Translations under genes and position numbers: made by a program | Assembly: GCA_037176845.1 (NCBI GenBank) | Contig: JAYKXP010000030.1 | Location: forward strand, 1 to 64,000 | Origin: Paramarasmius palmivorus | Lineage: Eukaryota > Basidiomycota > Agaricomycetes > Agaricales > Marasmiaceae | Direction of reading: 5' to 3' | Length of the DNA: 64,000 bases | Part shown: piece by piece, positions 19,314 through 30,880 of the stretch | How positions within the stretch are numbered: the first letter of the stretch is position 1 | Layout of the letters: the number at the start of each line of letters is the position of its first letter | The notes under the pieces: generated by a model | The model's database searches: none | What the model was told of the DNA's origin: nothing | Seen by the model: only the letters and a program-made list of their open reading frames with translations

Positions 19314-22264
19314 CAACTACCTAGAAACCCTCTGCGACTTTCTGTACGACCACCTCCGACCTCGTATCCTCCACGAAACGAAACTAGAAGGTCTTTGTCA
19401 AGTGTGTACTGTCCTCCAAGGGTTACGAGTTCGGAATGTAATGGAGATCTCGTTTACCTTGCGACTCTGGAGCAAGGTGTCCTCGTAGTGGATATTCCCA
19501 CGTCACCTTTTTTCCCACGCAAATCTTTTTTTTCCCATAGCGAAAATCTCGGCGGTGTCATACGTACTTACAGAACAAGCAATTGTCACATCTACTCCTA
19601 TCACTGTGGTTGCTAGAATGGGCGTGATGGTCTACTAGGCCATCCTTCTTCTACTTCACCAGCTCGCACACACCACGAAGTAATACCGGTCAGACTTCAA
19701 GCTTCAAGCTTCAAGGAGTGGCCGGATGTGGTGGTGTCCGAAGTTTTCGCACATCGTCCGCAGCAAAAGTGAGTCCTTATAAAGGCATTCTCATACATCT
19801 GCTCAGTAACTAATATCAATAATGATAAATAGCGACTCTGACTTTCTAAAGCCACTATCGCTGTACGAAGCACAGTTGGCCATCAAGAAATTGGACATTA
19901 CTATTCCCGCTCGGTTTTATCGCCATAGGGAGGACCGCGAGGAAGAAGCGCGTTCTGAAAGAAGAGGAAAGGTCGAGAAGAAAACAGGACAGGGCTCAAT
20001 GGCTTCACGTTCAGGTATGTCGCAGTCAGATCGTGGTACACTGTTTGCTTATAATTATACAGAGTCAAGTAATCGTGTTCCGGGACATACTTCACTTGTC
20101 AATTTGTTCTAAGATCCACAATAAACGAAGGCTCCAGCACCTCGTACATGGTATTACAAGCCGTCCCGCCCATAACATCGATCAACTTGCGCTGACTTAC
20201 TCCATATCTCTTGTCATCGACTCTTGAAAGGAGCGTTGCTTTTCTTCGTGTCCTTCTCTATCAATATCATTGTTGAGAAACAGCTCAAATATCCTTGCGC
20301 ACAAATCTTGACGTTCCTGTCGAACCCAGCGAGCTCCGACGGTCCTGCTTCCTAAATCTCTTCGCGGCAAACATGGACTGGTTAATACTCAATTTTCAAG
20401 TCCCCAATTTGACCAATTTACGTGTCAACTGTGTGTCTTGTGGTGTTCGCGCATGCGTGAACATGTTGCAAGCCTACAATTTTGAGCTCTGCAGTCTATC
20501 TGTCGGTCAGAGAGGGAAGTACGATTCTCTTCTTGCACTTTGGACCTGTGCTGCGGCGACCACGTTGAAGGAATTGATAGTTGATGTAGACGGTACTGAT
20601 CAGCTTCTTCCCCTTGTCTTCTGCAGTTGGGTCTCTTTCTGCTCGCTCATCGACACATACATGGAGCGGTTTCTTACTAGTCTCCCGTACTACATTCAAC
20701 AAACACTTTGTTGCTAAACGTTAAACGTCAAATGAAGACATGGGAGTAGTCATTTGATAGGTAGCCGGACTCTTGCAATGAAAGTAATTGAGAAACTACT
20801 TACCCGTCTGATATACGCGTACACAAGTCGCAAGGTAATTTGCAGCCTTTTGGCTGCGCTTCGAGTCTTTATGGGGGGAAAATTCGTGGCATCTATCGGC
20901 ATTTTTTCCCACGCGTCCCGCTCCTAGTTTCGGTCATGCGACGGGCCGTGGTTCCGGCACAGACAATCTCGAACATTTTTCAAAGAGGGACGCATAACAT
21001 TGAGGCCCCAGGGTGTTGTTATTTAGCAAAAAATCAAGCTATGCAAGTGAGTTGCAAACTCCTAAGTATCCAATAACTGATTAATTCTAAACTGCTAAAC
21101 CTGTACATAAAAATCCCCTTGAATCGAACTCGGCTTGTTGGAGGTTCACTCCGACCCACTCCAAGCTAGTTAATGGTCGACATACCCTTCTATTCCTCCT
21201 CATCTTCCTCTGCCTCCTCCGCCTCCTCTGCCTCTTCCCACGAAGACGACGAGGAAGAACCCCAAAACACACTAAAAACAAGCACACTCCTCCACCCCCT
21301 CCTCCAAGACGCCCAAACTCGGCTCTTCTTCAAAGCCCAATCAGTCGTTCAAAGTGATATCCGGTACTTTGTCCCCACCACCATCTTGTCCTTCTCTGGA
21401 GAAGAAGAATACGAAACGATCAAAAAGACAACTTGGGTTTTGGATCAGTTACGTGACTATGTCGACGTACGTTCCTCCTTCTTTCTCCTTCACCTTTCGA
21501 TGCTGATGAGTGAGACGGAAACCAGCCAGCGATATACAAAGACATCGCCACCGAAGCATTCCTTCTATGCCTCGATTCTCTGCACGCTGCGACGGCGGGG
21601 AAGGAAGGTCTGGAACCGAAGGTGTGGTTGGTTAAGCAGGTTATGGCGTTGAGGGATGTTGTTAGACGTGTTGGGTTCGACGACTCTGCGTTGGGGTCGG
21701 GGGTTGAGGTGCCTTCTGCGTATGTTGGCGGCGGCGGCGGTGGTGGTGGAATGGCGGATACCCTAAGCCTAACATCGTTACTTGGTGCTGGCGTTGGCGG
21801 CGTTGGGAGCGTGTTGGCGTCGTTTGGTGTTCTGGGTGATGATACCAAGTCCAAGGGGGGTGTTGAAGGTGTTAGACGCGTAAGCCGTCCTTCCTTCCTT
21901 TTCTTTGCTGCGATGTTAATGTTAATGGTGGTGATAGGCGATAACACAATCCCTACGCGTAGCATGTCAGGGTGTTATCGAAGAAGCTGCTCAAACGATC
22001 TGCGCTCCCCTAGGCACCTCTACCTCTTCTACTACACACGATACCAAGACCCCGACCCCAGACCCAGAGGAATTCAAATCCGCCTACGTCGAGACAATAA
22101 CGAAGATACGTGCGTTCAAAGAAACAGAAGGGTTGGTTAGGTATGTTAGGGAACGTGTGGAGGATGAGTATGCGGTGTTTCGGTTAAAGGAGGAACATAA
22201 AGGCGAGGGTAAGGGCGAGGTGATGGATGAGATGGAGTTAAGGGTTTGGTTAAAGAGTGTCTGA
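19314..22264 (+). pseudogene. COG3-like (conserved oligomeric Golgi subunit 3), C-terminal part, split
   Basis: COG3 is a subunit of the Golgi vesicle-tethering COG complex. The first piece (19314-19420) reads NYLETLCDFLYDHLRPRI and LCQVCTVLQ, matching the middle of COG3. About 1.75 kb later the C-terminal part resumes: 21173-21466 (LLQDAQTRLFFKAQ, SDIRYFVPT), 21526-21879 (IYKDIATEAFLLCLDSLHAA, KVWLVKQVMALRDVV) and 21971-22264 (GVIEEAAQTICAPLG, YVRERVEDEYAVFR). The two later introns join in frame. The N-terminal half of a normal 700-900 residue COG3 is absent, and the gap between pieces is filled by unrelated sequence. Most likely a truncated, interrupted copy; an unusually large intron is the alternative. 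Confidence 0.6.
19421..21158. other. Sequence interrupting the COG3-like gene
   Basis: About 1.74 kb between the two parts of the COG3-like gene, bounded by the 7-bp direct repeat CTCCAAG (19414-19420 and 21159-21165). It contains open-frame scraps at 19822-20112 (start MINSDSDFLKPLSLYEAQ, then a charged stretch) and 20295-20717 (a Leu/Cys-rich segment with PNLTNLRV that vaguely resembles F-box/LRR proteins). Neither is convincing as a gene. No transposase or terminal repeats were seen. Confidence 0.4.
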
Positions 22265-22682
22265 GGTTTTGGGGTTCTGGGGTTTGGGAGGCGGGGTTTT
22301 ATACCTACGTCGGCATTTGGAATGGGAATGGAACCGTAGATCTTGGACCTCTTTCAGACGGGAATGTTACGTTTCTCTTTCTCTTCTTCAGTGCTGACGG
22401 TCAAAAGCCGCGAGGTGTGTGTACGTTGGACTCGGAGAACGAGTAGGCCATGGCGGTCTTCGTTCGGTTGTTACTCAGGCTCGCTCGAGAGTAAAGAGGC
22501 GATAAACTAAAAGAAGCGTTTGACGTTTAACGTTTAACGTTTATGATACATGGCGATTCCAAGTATAAGTTACTGTTACAAATCCAATCCTGATTCCTAA
22601 AGACGGCCGACCTACAGTCAACATCGAATGAGGAAAACGCTTTTTGGACCTTGGGATGACTTACCCCAGACCCCGCGTTGCG
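22265..22682. other. No clear gene
   Basis: Short spacer between the COG3-like stop and the small membrane-protein gene on the other strand. A triple AACGTTTAACGTTTA run occurs near 22515-22542, with a related copy near 20715-20730. Nothing else recognised. Confidence 0.5.
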
Positions 22683-23072
22683 TCATTGTTGGGATTTATA
22701 CGTTGGGCGATGTACCAGAGCAGACTGGTCCTAAGGGTCGAAATCAGCATGAGCGGATTCAGAACTCGGGCTTGGAGAACGTACCTGCTGATTGACAGAG
22801 TTACTCGTTCCAACAGCGACTACTGGTGTCTGGGGTCGGTTCTAGCATTGTACCCGGTAAGCAATCCAAGCCCCAACCACCGAATTCGAATGTGGACTTA
22901 CGTCGTCCTGGCGAGCTCGGTGCTTGAGATATAGTTTGAGAAAGAAAAGTATGATGGCGAGGGTGTGTGCGATGATAGCGGTGGTGTTGGAGAGGATGTT
23001 GAGGGTGGTGCTGTTCATCGTGGTTGGGTGGTGAGTCTCAGTATAGGGGGTTGCAACTCCGAGTCTGTTCAT
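22683..23072 (-). CDS. Small single-pass membrane protein
   Basis: Three exons with near-perfect splice sites: 23072-22902, 22841-22785 and 22730-22683. The donors are GTAAGT and GTACGT, the acceptors TGCTAG and CCTTAG, and the introns 60 and 54 bp. The product is about 91 residues, or 73 if the second ATG at 23018 is used. One hydrophobic segment (TTAIIAHTLAIILFFLKLYL) is followed by basic residues (KHRARQDD), consistent with a type III or tail-side-in membrane protein. No family recognised. It lies tail-to-tail with the COG3-like remnant. The clean introns are the main support. Confidence 0.45.
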
Positions 23073-23100
23073 TTTACTTGAGCGCCTATTGCCGTGCCCC

Positions 23101-23250
23101 TGGCATGCGATGCCCTGGGTGCTCTCACAAGTCTACAGCCAATGGCGCTCGATATGTCTCTCCAATTCGTCGTTGTGGGACATAGTTCGAGTCAACACCC
23201 ACTTTTTGGACAAGGGTTCCTGTCATGACCATTCTCTTGTAGTCAAAATC
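23101..23250 (+). pseudogene. F-box gene fragment (plus strand)
   Basis: Encodes HAMPWVLSQVYSQWRSICL and NTHFLDKGSCHDHSL, the region just after the F-box in the neighbouring paralogs, at high nucleotide identity. It has no F-box N-terminus and no C-terminal half. It runs directly into sequence that belongs to the 3' flank of the minus-strand F-box gene. A truncated duplicate created by rearrangement. Confidence 0.75.
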
Positions 23251-23377
23251 TGTCAAAGCGTCGTCTATACGTCTACAAATACAACTCTGATGACCGTGGC
23301 TTCAGTATAGTGAGAGAATCAAGTAAAATCTCCGAGTCCATTTGGCCTCAGGCTTCGCGTAGACGGTTACTACGCCA

Positions 23378-25290
23378 TCAATTAATCAAACCAGCACTAA
23401 CATTCACACTCCAGAGACTTTCCCATAACTCTCTATACTGTCCGCCAAAAAGTCAACAACACCGGTCGAAAAACACAAACAAAAAACTCTTACCTCCAAA
23501 TACCTCTCCGCACCACTCTTCCCAACCCAATCACACCGACCCGACCGATTCCATCTATACAACTCCCTCTCAAAATCCATCAAGCTCCAAAAATAACTGT
23601 CATACATCGATACCCATTCCCCGGCGACGACATTGCCGAGTAACACAATCCCATTCGCTTGCGCTAGCTTTAAAATCCTATCCACAGGTTCAAACTCCAC
23701 AGACCAACCGTTCTTTGATTTCCCAGATGCCGAATCGAAAGATATCCTCTCCAACCTCCGAAGAGGACAAGACAGTCTAGATTCGAGCATATCAACGACG
23801 CTGGAGAATAACTCCAACGTAGCATCGTCTTGAAGATCTTCATAAAGCGAAACATGTAACGTCGTAACTTTGTCGAATATTCCCGGGCCCGATCCCAGGC
23901 GTTGTGTAAACCGCTCAAACGCCAATTGGTTATACATCTTCTCCTTGGTGTTGAGAAGAACCCTCAACTCATACACCGGTCCGAATTTGTTTACGAGCGT
24001 AGGTGTATCAGGAGAAGCGAACAACGAGAGCGGCGCCGATAAACGTTTTATATGGCAATGACTACGAGCTTGAAGCTCGCCTAGAGCCACTAAAACCCGA
24101 TTTGATAACGTTGGAAATCCACCGACGAGGTAACCGAATTCAATGTCAAGATATAAAAGTGATGGAAGGATGAGATTCTCGAGTATCACGATAATGTTTG
24201 GAATGCGAGCGGATAAGTCGAGGTGTTGTAACCGTGGAATAAGACAGAGTGTGTTCATGTTGAGGTTGTGGATGATTTGGGAGCGTTGGATGATGGTGAG
24301 ATGACAAGACCGGAGGTTATTGAAGGTAAGACCTGGTGCGATAGCGAAAAAGTCTGCGGGTGTTTCTTGGCAGAGATGGATTTCCTCCAGTCGAGTTGAG
24401 GAGGAAGGAATAATCTCCATGATGAACCGTTGAGGTAGCCGCAGGTCAGGGGTGCAGAGACGGAAATGTTGAAGGCGGGGTGTATGCCATATATACCGGA
24501 TCACTGGCAGAGGATTTTCTACTGCCGGTGGTGGCGTATCACCACCACCACCACAGAGTTGCACGGCGATATCACAAAAGTGCAAAAGAGGTAGGTGCGG
24601 ATGGACGGATGAGAGTCGGTAGTAGAGTTCAGGTTGCGAAATCAAATCAAACGCCACCATGAACCAACGACGTGATTCTTGGATGAACATATCTAGGACT
24701 TGTAGATGAAACGATAGGGGTTTCTCCGGATCGAAACGTGCGAAACATGATACGGGAAGTGGGCGAGAGCGTTCGAGCCATGTGCGGAGCATGTTTAGAG
24801 AATGGTCATGACAGGAACTCTTGTCCAAAAAATGGGTGTTCACTCGAGTAATGACCCATAACGACGGAGTGCGGAGACATATCGAGCGCCATTGGCTGCA
24901 AACTTGTGAGAGCACCCAGGGCATCGCATGCTTTGAAAATGCATGGCCGGATGAGTCGATACCGACGCAATGCTCGAAGATGATGATAATGATCTCTACC
25001 GGCAAACGGGCCAGGGGTATTGTTCGGTTATGGTTTCGGTTGGACGTTTGAATAGGTTCTTGGCGCATCCTTGTGTCCTCCCAGTGATGAATTGGACTTG
25101 CGATATCTTGATTCGCTGTAGCACTCGTATGCCATGGAGAGGAAGAAGAATCCGGTCCCATGTTGCGTATGTCATATGGTATCCAGATAGCGTCGAGTTT
25201 GAGCAGTCCAAGTTCTACCCAAGATAAGCCAGATGACGGTGTTGATAGCAGATGATACTCACTTTGGATCAAATTCCACACTGGTTCCAT
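23378..25290 (-). CDS. F-box protein, paralog 1
   Basis: About 602 residues from three exons: 25290-25263, 25214-23494 and 23437-23378. A 28-bp first exon (MEPVWNLIQ) is joined by a 48-bp intron with a GT donor; the last exon encodes YRELWESLWSVNVSAGLIN. The F-box lies near residues 90-140 (IPLARLPVEIIIIIFEHC, MPWVLSQVCSQWRSICL), the surface that binds Skp1 in SCF ubiquitin ligases. The rest is a leucine-rich, agaric-type substrate-binding region. It is head-to-head with paralog 2; the first-exon/intron layout is shared by paralogs 1-3, which supports the start. Target unknown. Confidence 0.85.
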
Positions 25291-26462
25291 CCTTGTGATA
25301 GAGGCTCGAATAAGAGACAAGGAAGGGCGACTACGTAGGTGGCTAAATGCCTAAACCTTTGACCCTGTTTCTGATCAGAGTACACAGCCAAACAGTTGCG
25401 GCCGAACACCGATGTCGAAACGGAGCCAGACACTTGCCAGACACTGTTGCTGTGCCTATTACATTGAATTGTAATCGCATTCATAATGAGAATAAAGAAA
25501 AGAAAACGAAGGGCGAAGATCTGTAAACGTCTGATGCATTTATCCTTGGTTGGATTCTATCCGCCAACTAATGAGTGGTACCTTGGTATTCGATTGCGTT
25601 TCACTTGTGATTGATTTAGAACGGAGAAAATAAAACACGGATCCAAAATGGACGGCGAGAGAACATCGAACTTGTTATTAGTTTCTGGATATCGGACAGA
25701 TAGAGGAGGACCAGAGGCTGCATTGAATTGGTCACTGTTGATGATACGGTCTCAGCAAAATATTCCGACTCGTGAAGTGAGGAACAGAACAGAGCTACAA
25801 AGGTACTCACCTGGACATATAGAACAGATACTTTTCAACCAAGCACGGCAAACCCAAGTGTCCACACCAAGCCTTCCATATCCGCCGGTGTTCCCAAACC
25901 CAAACCCAAACCCAGCCTATGGAATTTGTACCAGTCGAAGATAAGCAGCAATCCAGACCGAGGAAAACCCGTTATCTAAAGGTTATTCCAGTTGTTAGCC
26001 TATGGGTTGGACTAGCGCGTAAGATACGGGTGACTGTTATTCGACCTACGTTTTGAAGTTGTGAAGGTTCGGACGGCCATTGAGATGACTTTTGTGGTTC
26101 ATTCAGAAGTTTTTGTCCGAAGAAGCGCTGACAAGACTGCTTGGAGGGCGACAAGAAGTTGAAGAAGGAAGAGATCCGAGTGGAACGAGGTCAAGGTGCG
26201 ATTCACGGTGACGTCGTCAATGTGTGCAGCGACTTCCGTCACTTTCTCCCAAGCTCACACTACATACCGTTCTCCGAGGTATACTAACCCATGTACAATT
26301 AAATATCACGATAAGTATATAAACTGCGTCGCATCCTTGAAGCTTGGGACTTCAGGCATTTCAATAGGCGCCCTGGACCTTGTTCAGAAACGGCCATCAT
26401 CCGCGCCCCTTCTTCGGCTCGGATTTACTCCTTTCCACCCCAAAACCGTATCTGTTGGAAAG
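25291..26462. promoter_or_regulatory. Intergenic region between divergent F-box genes
   Basis: No gene. The part from about 25650 is duplicated with high identity at about 31260-32015 upstream of paralog 3, so it is an upstream region that moved with the gene. A TATA-like box TATATAAA is at 26316-26323, about 140 bp before the paralog 2 ATG. A short microrepeat (CCAAACCCAAACCCAAACCC) at about 25893-25912 differs in copy number from the other copy. Confidence 0.6.
26316..26323 (+). promoter_or_regulatory. TATA-like box, F-box paralog 2
   Basis: TATATAAA, 140 bp upstream of the start codon, within the block duplicated in front of paralog 3. Confidence 0.45.
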
Positions 26463-28443
26463 ATGGAACCAGGGTGGACTTTGATTCAAAGCGAGTATAA
26501 TCTGCTATCTATTCCGTCGTCTGGCTGACCATTCACTTCTGTTATCAGAGCTTGGATTGTTTAAACTGGACTCCTGGATGCCATGCAACGTGGAACCACA
26601 TATTGCTGTCTCTGTATGGCATAGAGGCGCCGCAAGGAATCAACATACAATCTCGAACTGGGATATGCAGCGAAACATTGATAATACAACGACTCGTCAG
26701 CTGAAGAACACAAGGACGCTCCAAAAACCTGCTCAAATCTCCAACCGAAACCATAACCGAATAATACCCCTTGCCCGTTTGCCCGTAGAGGTCATTATCA
26801 CCATCTTCGAGCATTGCATCGGCATTGATTCATCCGGGCATGCATTCTCAAAGCATGCAATGCCCTGGGTGCTCTCACAAGTCTGCAGCCAATGGCGATC
26901 AATATGTCTCTGCACTCCGTCGTTATGGGTCATTGCTCGAGTGAACACCCACCTTTTGGACAAGAGCTCCTGTCATGACCATTCTCTAAACATGCTCCGC
27001 GCATGGCTCGAACGCTCTCGCCCACTTCCCGTATCGTGTATCGGACGTTTCGATCAGGAGAAACCCCTATCGTTTCATTTACAAGTGCTAGATTTGTTCA
27101 TCCAAGAATCACGTCGTTGGTCCATGGTGGTGTTTGATTTGGGTACGCAAGCTGAACTCTACTACCGACTCTCATCCGTTCATCCGTACCTACCTCTTTT
27201 GCATTTTTGCGATATCGCCGTGCAATTCTGTGGTGGTGATGTCGATGAGCCACCAATGGCAATAGGAAACAGAAATCCTCTTCCGAGTCGGTGTATATGG
27301 TGTACACCCCGTCTTCGACATTTCCGGTTCGCCATCCCGGGCCCTGAAATGTTACCGCCAAGCTTCAATATGGAGATTATCCCTTCCTCCTCAACTCGAC
27401 TTGATGGAATTATTCTCTGTAAAGAAACACCCGCGGATTTTTTTGATATCATTGCGCCTACCGGCAGTCTGGGATTCGAGAACCTCCGGTCTTGTCGTCT
27501 CAGTATCGTTCAACGCTTCCCCGAGCTCGAAATCATCCAATCCCTCACTCGGACCACACTTCCACGGTTACAACACCTCAACTTATATGGTCACATCTCC
27601 AACCTTCTTTTGATCCTCGATAATCTAAACCTTCCGTCGCTTCTATACCTTGACATCGAATATGGTTACCTCCTCGGACTGGATCCAACATTAGCGGATA
27701 GAGTGTTATTGGCTATAGGCGACCTACAAGCTCGCAGTCGATGTCATATCAAACGATTATCGGCGCCATTTTCGTTGTTTGGTTCACCTGGAACAGGAAC
27801 GCCTACGCTCGTCAACGGGTTTGGACCGGTGTATGAGCTGAGGGTTTTTATCAACACCGAGGAGGAGGAGTATAACCAATTGGCGTTTGAGCGGTTTAGC
27901 CGACGAGTAGGGGAAATGGGGATGGAGATGTTCGACCAGGTTACGACGTTACATGTTTTGCTTTGTCAAGATTTTTCGGATGATGCGGCGGTCAACTCGT
28001 TTTCTAGTGTCGTTGACATGGTAGAATCTAGACTGTCCTGTCCTCTTCGGAGGCTGGAGAGGATATCTTTTGATTCGATATCCGACGAGTCTGAGAAATT
28101 AGGGAACGGAGGCGGGTGGTTTGTGGATATCGAACCTGTGGATAGGATTTTGAAGCTGGCGCAAGTGAATGGGATTGTGTTACTCGGCAATGTCGTGGAT
28201 GGGGAATGGGTATCGATGTATAACAGGTATTTTTGGAGTTTGATTGATTTTGAGAAGGATTTGTATAGATGGAATCGGTCAGGTCGGTGTAATTGGGTTG
28301 GGAAAGGTGGTGCGAAGAGGTATTTGGAGGTAAGAGTTTGTTGTTTTGTTTTTTCGACCTGTTATTGACTTTTTGGCGGACAGTATAGAGAATTATGGGA
28401 AAGTCTCTGGAGTGCGAACGTTAGTGCTGGTTTAATTAATTGA
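26463..28443 (+). CDS. F-box protein, paralog 2
   Basis: About 622 residues from exons 26463-26490, 26549-28329 and 28384-28443. The first intron starts with GC (CAAA then GCGAGT) and ends with CAG: a GC-AG intron at the position where paralog 1 has GTGAGT. The F-box reads IPLARLPVEVIITIFEHC, followed by AMPWVLSQVCSQWRSICL. The remainder is leucine-rich repeats-like substrate-binding sequence, and the last exon encodes YRELWESLWSANVSAGLIN. Probably an SCF substrate adaptor. It is nearly identical to paralog 3 in the first third and closer to paralog 1 in the last part. Confidence 0.87.
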
Positions 28444-28697
28444 TGGCGTAGTAACCGTCTACTCGAATTCTTGAGCTTGCAGCTCGAAGGCCAGATAGAC
28501 TCGGAGATTTTACTGGATTCTCTCGCTATACTGAACACGGTCATCAGAGTGTATTTGAAGATGTATAGGCGACGCTTTGACAGAGTTTGACTGTACATAA
28601 TACATAGCAGTCGAACATAGCATCCTACTTGTGAACCACAACAACACTGATCGTGTCACGCAAAACCATGTAGCCAATGAGGTCTCAAATGCAACAC

Positions 28698-30880
28698 TCA
28701 ATCAACATCTGCAATATCAGGTGCATCAGGGCTATCCTTGCTCGATGGTGTTCCTGTACGGCCCGAAAATAATGAGCGGTACGCACGAATCCATCGAATC
28801 CTCTCCTCGAATTCCGATGGAAGCGCAGGCGGCTGGACGGACTCAATGCTAATATCGATGGCCAGGGTCTCATCATCTTGTATTCTGTGTTAGAGCGGTA
28901 CATTAGAGGATGGACTGGGCAACTTACTGTCATCTTCAAACTCTTCAAAGCGCGTGTTACTATCAACAACTTCGAGGGACGGACAGTCAAGATATCGGGC
29001 CAGTTCCGATGATACAGGATCAAAGCCTTGGTGATGATTGACCATTTCGATCGCATCATAGGCGTTGCGATCCCACCAGATATGCCATACTTCGATGGAA
29101 GTCCTGAACGATGGAAGGCCCAACCTCCGCCGCTCACTCTCCGACACCTCCTCTTTCCCAGCGGAGTCAAACGACCAGTAGTACCCCCTCAATCCCAGCC
29201 AAGCATCCCACCCATTTTCATCATCCGAAGGGCAGGGAACCGGTCGGATGAAGAGGTATGTTGGCGTTGAGATGTCGGCGGTGGGTATGTGTGATCCTTC
29301 ATCGTCAGGTACATGTTTAAAACGAAGGAAAAAGCCGTTCAAAATGGCTATTGTACATCAATCAGTTCCGGGACTATCACAAGAACCCATGATGAACTCA
29401 CAATATTCTCCCCATTCACCTCCTTCAATCCCAAGCTGGCTGAAAATCCCATGTGCTTGCGACACCCATGAATTGACAAAGGAATTCCACGCATCCACGG
29501 GCCGTAAATCGTAATATAAATCAAATGATTTGGGGCTGAGAACGTCTGTTGGCTTTAACATAAACCTATGACCCCAATCAACCCAAATATCCACTTCAGC
29601 ACCATATCAAACGCACCTAACGCTTCCATCATCCATCACAGTTGTGTGTTCGCGCATCCCGTCCGAGACGCGAAAATAATCCTTCCAAGGGTGGTAATAC
29701 CATCGCTCTCTGTCAACCGAGTATCGAGCGGTGATCTCGCGGCAGGTTCTGCGGTAAATTGCGCCAGGGAGAGAGGAGAGGATGTGTTTGGCGTCTTGGT
29801 TGTTGGGCCACTCTGGGGTTGCTCTGTCTGACCGGCAGATTCCGTCGATGATATTGCGTACGGGAAGTGTTCTGACGAGGTATCGAAAAAGAAGGCTGGT
29901 GTTATTGTAGGTCAGGAGGTCCAGGGAACAATGGTTGCCACTGGGAGGTGACCAGGGCCAAACCCAGTAGCCCAGTTCGGACGAATCAGCGACGTAGGGC
30001 CCTCTGTGAAACATGCCGTTACAGGGGTTGACCCATAGTTCACGAAACAGCTGAAAGTGCACTTGTGAGGATTGGGTTGATATTTCGAGCCTCGAGGAGT
30101 TGACATACCGTTCGCGCATCCACCCCTTGTGTTATTGCTGACTGGGTAAAGAAGTTAGAACGGAGAAGATAGAACGGATAATGGGTTTGACCGTACATAG
30201 CAAAGATACGTGTTCAACATGCACGAGAAACCGTTTCGTTCAAATATGTGCGACACTGGTACAAGCACTGCATCATGGATGGAGCTGAGCATAGTTCTAT
30301 TACAGGCGAGAATTTTCGGCCTCACCATCATAGAAAACGAGCGCCGGTAACGCATTGTATGCGATGTAGCCAAAGAGCTCTACCCAGTTCACATCCCTGC
30401 ATCCTTATTAGCACGTGCAAGCTCGGAAACGGGAATATAAGATGCTCACTTGACGGTAGAAAAGGCTTTCAAGTCTTGCTGATAGGCCTATGGGGTCGCA
30501 GAACAATCAGTTATATCGGAAATTGAGAATGAGGGTGTCCTCACCCGAATAGCATCGGAGCCTTCGTATTTGACATACATGAATTCCTTTTCTCCTTGAT
30601 CTTCAATGGTAGCAACGTAGATGACCCGACGGGCATCCAGGCTTGCCCAGCCTTTTCGCTGGCCTTCCTGGTCCCGCCTCTTGACCGGACTGTCTGCTAT
30701 CTTCCGCTTGAGACGAATATCTGGCGTCGTCAGTTTGTGATACTGGAGTATTTCAAGGTCAGAAAGAAGGGTGAGATGGGAGTATAATACAACATACCTC
30801 GGTTAAAACTGATGACTGTCCTTCACTTGGATCTACGAGACGCACCAGGTCACTTCCGGTGCCCAAGGCATGTTTATTGT
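28698..30880 (-). CDS. Agaric-specific protein with a degenerate kinase-like N-lobe
   Basis: A multi-exon gene with at least eight exons readable by splice sites, ending at the TGA at 28698; the 5' end is not resolved. Early exons read RRVIYVATIEDQ, FMYVKYEGSDAIR, VNWVELFGYIAYNALPALVFYD and VLVPVSHIFERNGF. This resembles the N-lobe of an expanded agaric kinase-like family (strand pattern, then 'ELFGY...ALVFYD'). Later exons read LDLLTYNNTSLLFRYLVRTL, DIWVDWGHRFML and YYWSFDSAGKEE, then a region with SIEVWHIWWDRNAYDAIEM. No HRD or DFG motif is visible, so catalysis is unlikely. It could be a pseudokinase or simply an unnamed family. It sits between two F-box paralogs. Confidence 0.5.

Noticed and set aside
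19822..20717. F-box/LRR gene inside the COG3 interruption
   Set aside because: Only short, unjoined frames with weak resemblance; kept as unexplained sequence instead.
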